From assembly GCA_009823505.1 (NCBI GenBank), contig VZQC01000355.1:636891-700890 (forward strand): 64,000 nt of DNA. The letters run 5' to 3'. How positions within the stretch are numbered: position 1 is the stretch's first letter; each line of letters begins with the position of its first letter. Origin of the DNA: Rhizomys pruinosus (taxonomy: Eukaryota > Chordata > Mammalia > Rodentia > Spalacidae). The notes under the pieces were generated by a model. The model was not told the DNA's origin. It did not search any database and worked only from the letters and a program-made list of their open reading frames with translations. Shown here in pieces: positions 41,836-53,544 of this stretch. The translations under genes and the position numbers were made by a program.

Positions 41836-41849
41836 GAAAGTTTTTCATT

Positions 41850-42024
41850 TTATTTTATTTTTATTTATTTATTTATTTTTGTCTTTTCGAGACAGGGTCT
41901 CCCTATAGCCCCAGCTGACCTGGAACTCACTCTGTAGACCAGGCTGGCCTTGAACTCACAAAGATCTGCCTGCCTCTGCCTCCCGAGTGCTAGGATTAAA
42001 GGCGTGCGCCACCACGCCCGGCTA
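41850..42024 (-). mobile_element. B1 SINE
   Basis: Reverse B1 with (tttat)n tail, ending cgccaccacgcccggct. Flanks share aagtttttcattttat or aagtttttcattttaa, the target-site duplication. Confidence 0.95.
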
Positions 42025-42045
42025 AGTTTTTCATTTTAAAGAAAT

Positions 42046-42152
42046 ATGAACAACGTACACCTGTAGTCCTAGCATCTCGGACCCTGAAGTAGATTTGCTG
42101 TGATTTTGAAGGTAGCCTAGGCCACACACAGAGACCCTGTTTCAAAAAGTAA
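42046..42152 (+). mobile_element. B1 SINE (old fragment)
   Basis: acacctgtagtcctagcatc to gagaccctgtttcaaaaagt. Confidence 0.6.
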
Positions 42153-42309
42153 CTTAACACATAAAAAAACCCTACCCCAAACAACAAAAACAAATCAAAA
42201 GAAGTTTGAACTTCAACCATGTGCTGGCTTGAAGTTGTGTACATGTGTGAGATCAAATAGAAGAAAGGGGGCGGGGTGGGAGCTAATACAGGAGCTGTAC
42301 ATTGACATA

Positions 42310-42400
42310 CTTTGTAACTGTGACTGACTCTGGGTATGTTATTTCAGCTGTGGGAGCCTTAGTCTTCTCAACTGCCAGGTGAGGGAGGGCATGAGCTCCC
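42310..42400 (-). mobile_element. MIR fragment
   Basis: actctgggtatgttatttca, then agccttagtcttctcaactg: reverse MIR. Confidence 0.5.
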
Positions 42401-42401
42401 C

Positions 42402-42875
42402 CCTTCATTTGTTTACTACCCCCAAATAGTGACCATCAGAAAACACAGTGTGCCTGAGGATGTTTGAATTTGTAATGTTTTTTTTTTTTATTTCATCAAC
42501 AAGTCCAATGCAATTAGCCATTCACTGTGAGCAATAGTATAATCAGGCCATTTTGTATTGAATAAAGAGGTTTAATTACTTTTTCTTTAGGTAATAACAC
42601 CTTATAAATCTGATTGTTTCTTGTTGTTGATAAAGATAAGAAACCACTGCGATTTAGTTGTACTTTTGTGTACCCCTGCTTCAAGGACAATACATTTAGT
42701 TGCTTTTCTGTTGGGGAGAGTCCATCTATAGCTGTAACTGGAGCCAGACCCTGAGTTTTGTTTCCTGACTCACCAGAAAGCCTTTGATTTGGGGGCTTCT
42801 GGTTGAGAAGGGAAGGGGTGTTCTCCTTCCTCCTAGAAAATGTATCCCCCCTTATCAACAACACATATAGAATAT
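42402..42875. other. Unassigned, probably Pnoc intron 1
   Basis: Contains most of a 153-codon minus-strand ORF (42514-42975). Its start lies in a MIR, it lacks splice context and I know no family match, so I do not call a gene. Confidence 0.4.
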
Positions 42876-42879
42876 TACA

Positions 42880-43026
42880 GGTTACAGACATTAAATAGTC
42901 TCCTACAACCCTGTGATCTAAGTCTAATTTTGCCTTCTTTTCTGGGATTAACACAAATTCAGAGAGGTTAAGCATGTGTAAGATGATCTAGTTGATAATT
43001 AGCAGAGATAGGATTTAAACTCGGGT
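42880..43026 (+). mobile_element. MIR, split by a B2
   Basis: ttcagagaggttaagcatgt, then gagataggatttaaactcgg: MIR core. Continues after the B2 at 43243; both sides share ttaaa(c/t)tcgggt. Confidence 0.65.
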
Positions 43027-43028
43027 TT

Positions 43029-43242
43029 TTTTTTTTTTTTTTATGTGTATGAATGTACTGTCTGCATGTAGGTTTGTGCACTCGTGTCCTGCAATGCTGC
43101 AGAGGTCAGAAGAGGGTGTCAGATTCCCCTGGAACTGGAGTTAAAGACGGTTCTCAGCCGCCATGTGGGTGCTGGGGATCGAACCTGGGTCCTCTGCAAG
43201 AGCAGTCAGTGCTCTTAACCGCTAGGCCATCTCTCCAGCCCC
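43029..43242 (-). mobile_element. B2 SINE
   Basis: Reverse B2 from the poly-T to ggccatctctccagcccc, inserted in the MIR. Confidence 0.95.
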
Positions 43243-43422
43243 TTAAATTCGGGTATTTTAACCTGTGTTCTAGATACTCATAAATTCCACATAAGTTTTC
43301 TGCTTGGAAAAGGGCGGCAAGCTCTGGTAGAATCTTGTCGGGAAGGAATCCCCATGACAAGCAGTCATCAGGAGCATTATATGCCGCATATGGTATTGAC
43401 TGCTTTGTAAGAATCCACTCTA

Positions 43423-43575
43423 GCCGGGTGTGGTGGCGCACGCCTTTAATCCTAGCACTCGGGAGGCAGGCAGATCTTTGTCAGTTCAAGGCCAGCCTGG
43501 TGTACAGAGCGAGTTCCAGGACAGCTGGGACTACAGGGAGACCCTGTCTTGAAAAAGACCAAAAAAAAAAAAAGA
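43423..43575 (+). mobile_element. B1 SINE
   Basis: agccgggtgtggtggcgcac, then ggactacagggagaccctgt cttgaaaaagacc and an A tail. Target-site duplication agaatccactct on both sides. Confidence 0.95.
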
Positions 43576-43587
43576 ATCCACTCTGTG

Positions 43588-43705
43588 GGCTGAGTGCCAT
43601 CAACCCCATTTTACAGTTGAGGAGACTGAGGCTTGAAGAAGAGATGGACTGTGAAATGGCAGAGCTGGGGCGCTGCCCCCATCTGACCCCCAAGCTGATG
43701 TTCTG
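43588..43705 (+). mobile_element. MIR fragment
   Basis: ccccattttacagttgagga gactgaggcttgaag, then gaaatggcagagctggggc. Confidence 0.7.
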
Positions 43706-44024
43706 AATACCTCTGATCATCTGTCTTCCTGTGAATTCATTCTGAACACTGACCCTGTTCCTCTCGTAGTTTGCAGACAGGCATTCACAGCCCACTGGCA
43801 GTCCTCCATGAATGGAGGATGCAGGGTCTTCCTCATGCCCTGGTTCTTAGATACATCAAAGACTCAACTGTTGTTTATTAATTGGATGACCTGAGGCAGG
43901 CTGCTAACCCCCATGAACTCCTGTTTATCTCAGAATGGCAAATGAAGTTACCTTCAGATTTTACCTTCTTTTCTGGGCTGGTAGATGAAGAAAAAGGTCA
44001 TCTATAATCTGTAAAGAACAATAT

Positions 44025-44123
44025 TGGGGCATGGTGGCACATGCCTTTAATCCCAGTAGTTGGGAGTCAGAGGCAGGAGGATCTTTGTGAGTTTGAGGCC
44101 AGCTGGGGATACAGGGAGACTCT

Positions 44124-44127
<4 letters not shown>
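44025..44127 (+). mobile_element. B1 SINE with (AC)n tail
   Basis: ggggcatggtggcacatgcc to ggggatacagggagactctg; a pure (ac)n of about 21 units (44127-44169) replaces the A tail. Confidence 0.88.
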
Positions 44128-44170
<43 letters not shown>

Positions 44171-44251
44171 GAACAATAGGGACATCCATGCTTCTTGGAG
44201 GAAGAAGTCCCCTTATCCCTTCTTTAACAGAGGCAACGAAAACCATAGGCT

Positions 44252-44409
44252 TTCTTTTATTTTTTGGTCTTTTTGAGACAGGGTCTCCCTGGAGCCCCAG
44301 CTGTCCTGGAATTTGCTCTGTAGATCAGGCTGGCCTTGAACTCACAAAGATCCGCCTGCCTCTGCCTCCCAAGTGCTAGGATTAAAGGCGTGCACCACCA
44401 CACCCAGCT
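44252..44409 (-). mobile_element. B1 SINE
   Basis: Reverse B1; perfect target-site duplication aaaccataggctttctt on both sides. Confidence 0.96.
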
Positions 44410-44639
44410 AAACCATAGGCTTTCTTATAGCTCAGGAAACCAAATTCAGGGTTTAGGTTCAGCTTGAACTTCCATAGAGAGTGTGGTTTGCTCACCAGCT
44501 CTCACCCAGGAAGACTGTTGTCTTCTTCTCCTTAGATGAATCACTAACTCTTAAAAAGGCCTCTCTTCTGATCTAGGGAAAAGGCCCGGGGGTTGGTGAG
44601 CACTTTCATGTGGGCTGAGGACGCCCAGGTCAAGTTCGG

Positions 44640-44785
44640 AGTGAGCAAGGCCTGTACGTGGAGGCAAGGTTGTGGGTTCAGGATCTGATTCTGATGTCAC
44701 TTGTGGGATCTTGGGCATGGCCTTTTCTTTTTCTGGGCCTCGGTTCTCTTTCTGTAAAAAGAGGCAGTTTGGTGAGGTGGTTAAT
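44640..44785 (-). mobile_element. MIR fragment
   Basis: gatcttgggcatggcctttt, then tgggcctcggttctctttct gtaaaaag: reverse MIR. Confidence 0.6.
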
Positions 44786-44789
44786 AGTC

Positions 44790-45380
44790 TTCAATTCTAT
44801 GAATGGCAAGGAGTGTCCCTTACTGGTAAAGGAAGAAGAGATGAGGATTTCATGGAGCAGTGGCTTCAGGCAGCCCCGATGAAGATCATGAAGCCTTGCA
44901 TCTAGGTTTCAGGAAGAGCCCCAGAGAGAAGCTGGAGACATGTGTCCCTTTGGCTGCCACAAGTTGGAAGGAAACACTTTACTTCTACCTTCCAGATTCT
45001 GGCAAATGCTCCCACATACATCATTAAGACAAGTTAAATGGACTTTTAAAAGCTTTTATTTACTTTTATAAAATCACTTGATGTTCTTTTTAAAACAATT
45101 AGAAAACCCAGACAAGAAGGGCATGATGAATCTAGACTGTTAATCTTCAAACTTCTTTAAATGTGTATGTCTAGCAAGTTGACATAATTATACTTATTTG
45201 TGGGGGTACAGTTGCGTGGAGAACATTCAGAATGCTCTCTACTAGCTATTTTGAAATAAGAGTCAATTGTTGTCAACCACGGTTACCCTACTGCAGCAAC
45301 CACTTTTCAATATCTATTCCCAACTTCTTGATTTATGTTATATCTACTGTAAGATCCACTAACATACAAATTGAGAAAAA
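44790..45380. other. Unassigned, probably Pnoc intron 1
   Basis: AT-rich, no exon recognised. 45040-45360 has a weak look of an old L1 fragment (cacttttcaatatctattcc, then tgttatatctactgtaagat). Confidence 0.35.
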
Positions 45381-45384
45381 TAAG

Positions 45385-45700
45385 CTCTAGGGGCTAGGGA
45401 GGTAGCTCAGTGGCAAAGTGCATGCTTCACAAGCATGAAGACTGAGTTCAGATCTTTGGAACCCACATAAAAAGGCAGAGTTGCAGTGTGTGCCTGTAAC
45501 CTCAGTAGCAGGGCAGGAGCAGACGAGGGACCCTGGGGCTCAGCCAGTGTGGCCAAGCCCCGAGCTCCAGGTTCAGTAAGACCTTGTATTAAATAGATAA
45601 GGTGGAAAGTAGTGAGGGTAAAACAATGGATGTTGTTCTCTGGCCTTCACATGTGCCCATAAAAGCAAGTGGGGAGAGAGAGAGAGAGAGAGAGAGAGAA
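45385..45700 (+). mobile_element. B3/RSINE-type SINE
   Basis: gggctagggaggtagctcag, then ccgagctccaggttcagtaa and an (ag)n tail at 45676-45700. Confidence 0.65.
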
Positions 45701-45729
45701 CACAACACTAAGATTAAAAAATTAACATG

Positions 45730-45944
45730 TCAGGTTGGAGAAGTGGCTCAGCAGTTAAGAACACCGGCTGCTCTTACAGAAGCCCCGGGTTTGATTCCCA
45801 GAACCCACATGGTGGCTAACAAGCATCCATAACTCCAGTTCCAGGGGACCCAACATTCTCTCCTGTCCTCCAAGGGCACTGCACGACACCAGTTCACTCA
45901 TATATATATATGCATAAAATAAAAGTAAATAAATAAAAAAAAAT
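45730..45944 (+). mobile_element. B2/B3 SINE
   Basis: caggttggagaagtggctca to ggcactgcacgacaccagtt and an A-rich tail. Confidence 0.88.
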
Positions 45945-45945
45945 C

Positions 45946-46740
45946 TCAGTTCCTAGAAGCCCAGTAGGTAGCCTGATGGGCGAGCCCCTTTTGAAGACCA
46001 GTGGTCCCGGCTTGTTCACAGCCTGTGACTGTGACTGTGACTTGGGAGCAAGCTGACGGCCCATGGCGCCGTACTCTTGGCATGTGCGCTGTGCAGCTCC
46101 TTATCAATCAGGAACTCCACTCACGTTCTGCGCTGGATGAATGAAGCCACGAATGGAGCATCAGGACAGAGAAGATCACGGGACTAGTCTGACAGAGGGG
46201 AGGTTGGCTGTGCACCACTGGGGCTGCAGAGTCCCAGCTGCTTGGCAGGTAGGCAAGCCACACACTCACCAGCCCAGCGCCTCCCAGCTGGCCAGCCTAC
46301 ACTTGTGACTGTGCAATGTCAAAGCAGCTGCCAGGATTTTGATAAACCTCAGGGTCACAGAAACTCAAGAACGAGAAAGTGCCTGTAGTCTATTGAGAGT
46401 GATGCTCAGGAAATGAACTTGTGATTCCCTCTGCCCCCCAAATTTCAGGGCTAGAGTTTGCGGTCAGAAGGAAGGCTTACGTCAGATTGCTAGGAGCAGT
46501 TGTAGGCATTGAAATAGAAGCGTTTCAAAGATCAAGCTTGCCTGATGAATTTCCAATAATTCAAGCTGATGAAACCTGGGGTTATGACGATTCTCATTCT
46601 CTGAAAGGGGCTTATCCCTTTCCAAAGCTGCCTGATGACCCAGGGCACAGATTTTAAAGATTCCTATGAGCTGTGTGAGCCAGGGACTTGGGGATAGAAG
46701 AGTCACTGAACCATGTCATTGCAAGTATACAAGGCAGAAT

Positions 46741-46742
<2 letters not shown>
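45946..46742. other. Unique sequence near the possible Pnoc 5' region
   Basis: No repeat or exon recognised. On the minus strand ggctg|gtgagtgtg (plus-strand about 46264) could be a donor, without supporting sequence. Confidence 0.35.

Positions 46743-46743
<1 letters not shown>

Positions 46744-46814
<71 letters not shown>
46744..46814. repeat. (CT)n(GT)n compound microsatellite
   Basis: About 17 ct units directly joined to about 17 gt units. Confidence 0.96.
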
Positions 46815-46817
<3 letters not shown>

Positions 46818-47209
46818 CATGTGTATGAAATGAACACACAGCCAAGTTTAACTAACTGCCACACACTATAGATTTCCAGAAATGTTAATTCCTCGGCCTT
46901 TCTTTTGAGTCTTTGTCCTAGCTGTCTTCAAACCCCTGATCCATCCAAATTCTAAATCCTATCCCTTTTCCCACCTGCCTGAATCCCTGGAGGAAGGGCC
47001 TCTTCACCAAATTCCTCTAGCATTTACTCCCTGGACCACGCAGTGCAGGTATAATCACCCCGGCCCAGCATCACTTGCTAATTGCTTCCCGAGTAGTTGT
47101 GCTGTGCATGCCCGCTGTGCATTTACAAGCACCGCTGACCTCAGGGGCAACATGCGTGGGACCCAGCATGGCTGCACTCAGTCCTGTCCTTGCCCATGCT
47201 GACTTCGAG

Positions 47210-47345
47210 TGATCAAATCTCTGAGCTTCAGTTTCCTCAACTGCAACTCTGAGATAATGATTTTTATCTTCCAGGACTGTTATTGGAGATAATAGGTGTG
47301 AAAGTGCACAGATCATTGCCGGAAGTAAAGCGCTGCTATTATCAC
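47210..47345 (-). mobile_element. MIR fragment
   Basis: ctctgagcttcagtttcctc aactgcaactctgagataat: reverse MIR. Confidence 0.75.
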
Positions 47346-49589
47346 CTCCGGAGTCTGTACAGCTGCGCCTTCTCTGCCTGGTGGGGTGTAACTGATAAAT
47401 ACCTGATTGATTGAACATGGAATTGCTTGCTGACAGCTCCATCGGAGGCTCGGCTAACCTCTAATCCCGCAATCACTCCCTTCATCTGCTATGCAAAACC
47501 TCCCTTTCTACAGCCCTAAATACCCTCCATCTTCAGCTGATAAGGTTGGGACGGCTGCATCTGGGTGGTAGGACAGAACCACACCCCAAGAAGTTGACCC
47601 TAGGCTGTACTATCATGCGTCAGACAGACAGCACCTGACACCACTTGGGAAGGTGTGTGTGGAGTTCTGCCCCTGCAGGAGACTGCAAGTCCAAGGAACA
47701 CGAATCCTTTCTGTTAAAGGCATGGTAGCACTGACGGAAGCTTGTAGAATATCTCCCTGCCAGGCTTCATAAATGAGAAAAAGGAGGGTGTGTGTGGCAG
47801 CCACCCACAGGCTGTGAGAAAGCGCAATATTCTCTTTGGGAGGTTTTGAGAAGAAGCCGGCAGTTACTTTTTTCCCTCTTAGATGAAAACTCTGGTTTGG
47901 GCTTGCTGGCAAATGCTGCGTGTGAAGCTCATCTTTTGTTAGTCTACCGAACAATGTTATTGGTTATAATTGGGGCAATTATGAGCTGCTGGAGGAAGCT
48001 AAACACAGATGTTTAAGCCCAGGATCAGGGTATTCAAGTCCAAAGCAGTGTGCTTTAAATAGCCCTTTTCCCCAAATCATCCTGCCTTACTTGAAGTTCC
48101 CCCCCAAACTTGCCCATGTTCAAAGGGAGATGGGGAAGGGAGGGGAAGCAAGATTCTGGGGGTCGGGGGAGACGCACAAAGAGAGGAGGAGAGAAAGAAA
48201 GGAGCCGAGAGAGCACCGAGAGTTCAGTGCTCTGCGTGGATACGAGTGGAGAGTTCCACGTCACCTGGGCAGAGACCTTTAGGAGGGACGTGTGGGCAGC
48301 AGGGGGTTAAGATGCCAAGAAACAAAGGTGATCTCAAAACAACCAGGACCTGGAAGACCAAGGCCATGCCTTCAGAAATGCCCATGAATTTCACCCAGCC
48401 ACACTGTGTCCAGCCATGTGCACAGGAGGGGCTCAGCCAGCAGGCTTTCCCCATGTCATTACCCATTTCCATTGGGATGCAAGGGAACCCAAATCTGAAT
48501 GGCATCAAGTTCAAGGATACCTCGAGAAGCAGCTTGCACAGAGGGCAGGAAGCGACAGAGAGGGTGTCAGGGACTGCGGGGGGCCACTCCCAATGGGAAC
48601 CCCCCCCCCAACTCCAGTGCCTGCTGCTCGCCTGTCCCCTTCTGCAGCCACCACTTTCATGTATAGCCGTCACCAGTTAGGGGACCACAACTGGAAAAGC
48701 AAAACTTTTCCTCATTTCCAAGTTCAGCTTTCCTTTGTATCTCTCTTTGAGGTTAACCAGCCTCCAGCCAGCCCTCCCCCTTCCCTACCATCGGAGCACT
48801 GGAAACTAAGATGAATGAAGCTATAATCTCACAAGAGGCCAGCAGCAGCCACAGTGGACAAAAGACAGAGGCGGAGAAGCCAGCTGGGCTCTCTTGCTCT
48901 CCCCGAGGCTCCGAGGCTCCGGGCAGAGTTAGTGCTGGCTGGCTGGCGCTGGGGGCCACATGCAGTGCCTACCTGACGCTGTCCGTCACGGGGCTCCCTC
49001 AGATGCAAGGCTTGCTCCTCCGTGTCAGCCACATCAGCATATATATATATCCTTCCCCCACGCACAGCCCTCCCTTTCCCTGCCCACCTCGATGACACAT
49101 GCCTACGCTGACCCCCTTCATCAACCAAACAGCCCAACTACAATCCTGCCTGGCCGGCCCCCTCCCCTGCTCTGCGCTCAGACTTGTGACACGCCAACCT
49201 CCCCATCAATCGAGCCTCCAGCTCGCTTCACCTGGACTCGGTTCAGCCAGGATCCCTTAGCTGCCTCTCTGGTTTTTCCAGAGGCGCTGCAAATCTTCCC
49301 GCCGGGGAGATCTGACAAATCACTCAGAACAACAGACTCCTGGAGCGGGGGACGAGGCAGACCCCAAATCCTGGAGTCTTCTTCGGTAACCTTTCTGCCT
49401 GAGGAGAGAGGAACAGGCAGCTGGCAGGAGGGAGGGGAAGCTGACGCCTAGTTCCCACTGGCTCAGAGAAGCTGAGCTGAACCCTCTTCTAATGTCCTGG
49501 TCCCACTGGGGTGGCAAGGGCCAGGGCACTCAGAGGGTGGCTTTGGAGGGTTTCCACAGGTGCCCACGGCATGAAGCAGAACGCATCGC

Positions 49590-49765
49590 AGAGCACGGGG
49601 TCTGTGGGAGCATCTGAGATTCTGGATCTGCCTTGGAGCAGATTCTTCTGTGAGCCTCAGGGCCTCCTCTGTAAAACAGGTGCCCCACCTCTGGGAGTGG
49701 GGGAGCAGAGCAACGAGATTCTGTCTGTGTCTGGGACGCTGAGGCCTTTTAATACATGCTAGCGC
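49590..49765 (-). mobile_element. MIR fragment
   Basis: gtgagcctcagggcctcctc tgtaaaacaggtg within a diverged reverse MIR. Confidence 0.55.
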
Positions 49766-50619
49766 TGCGCTTTCTGCCATCTCTTTTCATGGTAATCTGT
49801 GCTACCTGCAGTCTCATGTTAGCATCCAGGGTTACAATATGGGGGTTTCTAGCTGCCTCCCCACACCCTAGGCCATTGGAGGCTGCTGAAGACACTCTAG
49901 CCCTTGCTGTGGAGCCTGTCTTCTCAATTTAGGGATGGAGAGGTCTGCAGACAAGGTGGCTACCAGGCAGCCAGGGCTCTGGTGCTCAGAGTCTGCCACA
50001 TCCCTGGGGACCCCCTTTCCTCCGCCCAGGAGAATTGCACTGGGACTTTGTCCTTGGTTTTCCCGAGAAGATTTAAAATATTACAGCACTGCAAGGATTG
50101 AGCTTTGATCATCCTTGAGGCCCGAGCATTCACTTGAGTGGCAAGTCATACTCTTTGGTGGACCTAGGATTGGGCAGAGGAGGACTGGAGGAAGCCCTGC
50201 CTGGATCGCTGAGTGGAGCAGCATTTCTTTTAAGTGTGATGGAAGTGTTCTGAAATGATGATTCTGTGTTATAGGAATCATTGCTCAATAAAAAGCTAGC
50301 AGCAAGCAATCACGCGCCTGCCTAGGTTAAGAGCACATTCTGAGAAGAAAATCCTCACTCACCTGGGTTCGAAGTGGGAGGGCCCAGGGGACCAGCATGG
50401 GGTGGCTCTGCACTTAGGGTTCTGATGTCCAAACTTTACGCTGTTACGCCAGGTCCCAGCAGCCACTCTTTGGGAGTTCATCATGCTCTCTGCATGATGG
50501 GGCAGTTTTTCATCTTGCTGTTCACTGGGGTCCCAAGTCTGGAGCCTCGTTTCACACATGCTGTGGCAGCTACTGCCTGCAGCTTGCCCAGCAGCTTCCC
50601 ATTCTCCTGCTGCTATTTT

Positions 50620-50990
50620 TAGAAAATATTTTTATTGATTCAAAAATTCCACACAGTGTATTTTGATCATGTTTAGATCCACTCCCCTTTCCACCTCCAC
50701 TTATTAGTACAGCCCCACTTCCTGTCCTCTATTCTGATTTGTATTTTGTTTAAAGGCCTAATCTGTATTTCCCAAGTGCTCTTGGGTGTGGGTCTATCCC
50801 TTGGAGTCTGGTCAACCTAGCAGACGTCACACCAGTACCCATCTTCCTCCCTTCAGCACCCATCAAACCCCAGTAGATCCTCAGCTAGGGCTGGGGCTTC
50901 CTGCTCCATCTATGCTGGGCCCCTCTCTGGCCTGTTGTAATTGAGCAGTGTCTTTGATTTTATTGTAGTTGACAATGTGCTCAGCTAAGT
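50620..50990 (-). mobile_element. Lx-type L1 3' UTR
   Basis: ttttattgattcaaaaattc, then cacagtgtattttgatcatg, gctcttgggtgtgggtctat and cctcagctagggctggggct: reverse complement of rodent Lx 3' UTR. Confidence 0.7.
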
Positions 50991-51204
50991 GCCTCTATTT
51001 CCTAGCCTTCTGTGCAGCTAAAGGTAGCCAATGAATGTTAAGCCAGTAGTCTTTAGGTGGGATTTGGGGAAAATTTCCTTTCAAGGGGGCCGAGTCAGAA
51101 GAGGCCATTTCTTTTCCAGTCCTTCTTTCTTGGAACACAAATACAGAAGTGAGTTCTAGCAGCTCTCTTGAGACAACTTTAAGGGGGAAAGTCAGACTAC
51201 TTTT

Positions 51205-51495
51205 CTTATTGTTCGGGAAAAATATTGGACAAAAGCAAGTTAAGGAAGGAGGGTTATATTGTGGCTGACAGTTGGAGGGTACAGGCTATCACGGTGGGTA
51301 GTTATGAGGAAAGGAGTCTGAAGTAGGCCGCCACATTGTAGCCACGCTCAATGAAAGCCTGGGCTTAGCTCAGGTCCACGTCTTCCTTCCTCAATTAACC
51401 CAATCAAGAAACTCCCTCACAGACAGGCCCAAGAGGTTTGCTTCATGGAGATTCTAAACCCCACCAGTTTGACAATCAAGATTAATCATTACAAA
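51205..51495 (+). mobile_element. Rodent DNA-transposon-like repeat (URR1-type, name tentative)
   Basis: ttggacaaaagcaagttaag, ggttatattgtggctgacag, and aattaacccaatcaagaaac near the right end. Confidence 0.45.
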
Positions 51496-51499
51496 ACCC

Positions 51500-52460
51500 A
51501 TAGGGTAAAGACATAAAGATAGAAGATTCTGGGCCCCCTAGGGCTTTGAAGCTGCTATATTGATCCTGGACTGCCAACTATCACTTTTTGTTAAGGGAAA
51601 AACCTCAGACCTTTATTTCTGATGTCAGCAAGTATGGGGTTACATGCTGCAGCATTGCAGTCAACGCCAAGTCAGAGGCTTAAAACAACAGACCCCTCTC
51701 TGGGCTCGAGCTTGTGCAGACTGGAATCCAGGCTGGGCAAGGCAGGAGGCTTCTGCTCTCAACATGGTGCTGCCACCAGTGCAGATTGGACTCCGGAGGC
51801 TGGCTGCTTGTGGCCGAGGGTGGCTCTGCTCTGCTCTGCTCTTATCCACATATCTTTCTTTGCTGTGCCCTTTATATGGCTCTGGCATAAGAGACGAGAG
51901 TAGAAGCGTAACCAAGCCCAACCAAGCAAGGGCCAATCCCAGCCAGTGGGTCCTCTTGAGGCCCGTGTGTAGAGTGGCCATTTTACTGGTTTGCTGGCGT
52001 TGTCTCTGGGCTGTCCTTCTGTTTTGTTTAAGGCACTGCTTTGGCTTTTCTGTTGTCTCTTCTCGAATTACATCCTGTCATTCATTAGGTAGGTTTTAAG
52101 AATGCTGAGAGATCTAAACGGTTTTCTACTTCTGCAGCTCAGGGGGAACAAGCAGGAGGGAAGAGTTACCACTTCCAACCTCTCTTCCTGTTTGTCAGAC
52201 CAGAGAGGTGAAGCTAGGAGCCTAGAGGTTCTCTGGGGGTTGAATGTGGATGCATGTTACATCAGGCTATCTCTAAAGTAGAGAGAAGGATAGGGTGAAC
52301 CCAGGATGACCCTGTCCCTAAGAAAGCAGAACATATGTCTGCCAGACATGAAGGCTTTCTTCTAGGTACCTCATAGCAGAATCATGGTGCTCTGAGGCCA
52401 GTGGCTGGTTGGAGAGCTGCAAGCTGCCCTCTGTTTTTCTGACCGAGCAGATGCCATGTT
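51500..52460. other. Intergenic, unassigned
   Basis: 51610-51700 (gtcagaggcttaaaacaaca) has the look of an old mammalian repeat. The 151-codon plus ORF at 51644-52099 has no recognised match and starts in that stretch, so it is not called. Confidence 0.35.
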
Positions 52461-52464
52461 AAAA

Positions 52465-53003
52465 TAGCTCAGTTGGTAAAGTGTTGCCTTGCAAGCATGA
52501 GGACTTGAGTTTGATATCCCGGAAGGAACCTACATTTAAAAAGCCAGGCAGGCGTGGCGACTTGGAATTGGAATTTCTGCCCTGGGGAGGTAGAGACAGG
52601 TAAGTCCCTGGGGCTTGGGGGCCAGCCAGCTTAGCCTACTTTGCAAGTATCAGGCCAATGACAGACTGTGTCTCAAAAACAAGGTGATTGGGGCTGGAGA
52701 GATGGCCTAGCGTTTAAGAGTGCCAACTGCTCTTGCAGAGGACCCGGGTTCAATTCCCAGCACCAACATGGCGGCTGAGAACCGTCTTTAACTCCACTTC
52801 CAGGGGAATCCGACACCCTCTACTGACCTCCGAGGCATTGCACGACACGGGCACACAGACCTACATGCAAATAGTACATTCATACACATACAAAATAAAT
52901 TTAAAAAAATTTAAAAAAAATAAAAAAAAAACAAAAAACCCCTAAGGTGATTGCAAGGAGGTTGTCATTTGGCCTCCATACACACAGGTGCATGCATATG
53001 CAT

Positions 53004-53036
<33 letters not shown>
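52465..53036 (+). mobile_element. B3/RSINE-type SINE split by a B2
   Basis: aaatagctcagttggtaaag at left; ggtgattgcaaggaggttgt and a (ca)n tail at right. The B2 at 52689-52935 interrupts it with an aaggtgattg duplication. Confidence 0.65.
52689..52935 (+). mobile_element. B2 SINE
   Basis: ggggctggagagatggccta to catacacatacaaaataaat with an A-rich tail. Nested in the older SINE. Confidence 0.95.
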
Positions 53037-53038
<2 letters not shown>

Positions 53039-53049
53039 TAGTTGATATT

Positions 53050-53200
53050 TCCGGGAGTGGTGGCACATAACTTTAATTTCAGCAGTCAAGAGGCAGAAGC
53101 AGGTGGATCTCTGTGCAAGCTAGGTCAGCCTAGTCTACATAGTGAGTTCCAGGCCAGCTGGGGCTTCTGGGAGACTCTGTCTCAAAAAAACCCACAAAAC
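53050..53200 (+). mobile_element. B1 SINE (old)
   Basis: ccgggagtggtggcacataa to gggagactctgtctcaaaaa. Confidence 0.82.
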
Positions 53201-53217
53201 AAACAAAACTGTAGTTA

Positions 53218-53530
53218 ATGTTATGGTTTGAAGCTAAAATGTGCTCCACCGGTTGATTTGAATGCTCAATCCCCAGCTGAGCTTTTAGGAGATCGTAGAA
53301 GTGGGTACTAGAGGTGGGTTACTAGGGATGCGCCATGGCATGTGATACCCACCCAAGCTTGGTTCCCACCTAAGTTCTGTTTCTTATCTACCAGCATGAG
53401 AAGAATCTCCACCAAACACTACTGCTGCCATGAACTCTGCTGCCCTCTGAACTTGGCCACAGTGAAGCCTTCATTCCTTAAGGTGCTTCTGTCAGCTTTT
53501 AGTCACAGTGACGAGGAAGGTAATGGACAC
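53218..53530 (+). mobile_element. Old interspersed repeat (family uncertain)
   Basis: gttatggtttgaagctaaaa tgtgctccac at left and tttagtcacagtgacgagga aggtaatgg at right resemble an old LTR/DNA-type mammalian repeat. Confidence 0.4.
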
Positions 53531-53544
53531 TCTTGGTAAGAAAT

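Larger units (their letters stand above)
46815..50615. other. SINE-free 3.8-kb block, possible Pnoc 5' region
   Basis: Only MIR-age repeats are seen here, unlike the SINE-dense DNA on both sides, which fits a constrained regulatory region. Possible minus-strand first-exon donors are cacttcgaacccag|gtgagtgagg (plus-strand 50358-50362), cagcgtcag|gtaggc (near 48970) and ctgcccag|gtgacg (near 48260). None can be chosen without a transcript. No coding exon was recognised. Confidence 0.35.

Noticed and set aside
42514..42975. 153-codon minus-strand ORF
   Set aside because: Starts inside a MIR, has no splice context and no recognised protein family; a chance ORF is likely.
49026..49055. atatatatat stretch as a Pnoc TATA box
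   Set aside because: A simple AT repeat with no adjoining transcript evidence; the initiation site cannot be placed.
51644..52099. 151-codon plus-strand ORF
   Set aside because: No recognised domain; overlaps an old-repeat-like sequence and has another ORF on the opposite strand.
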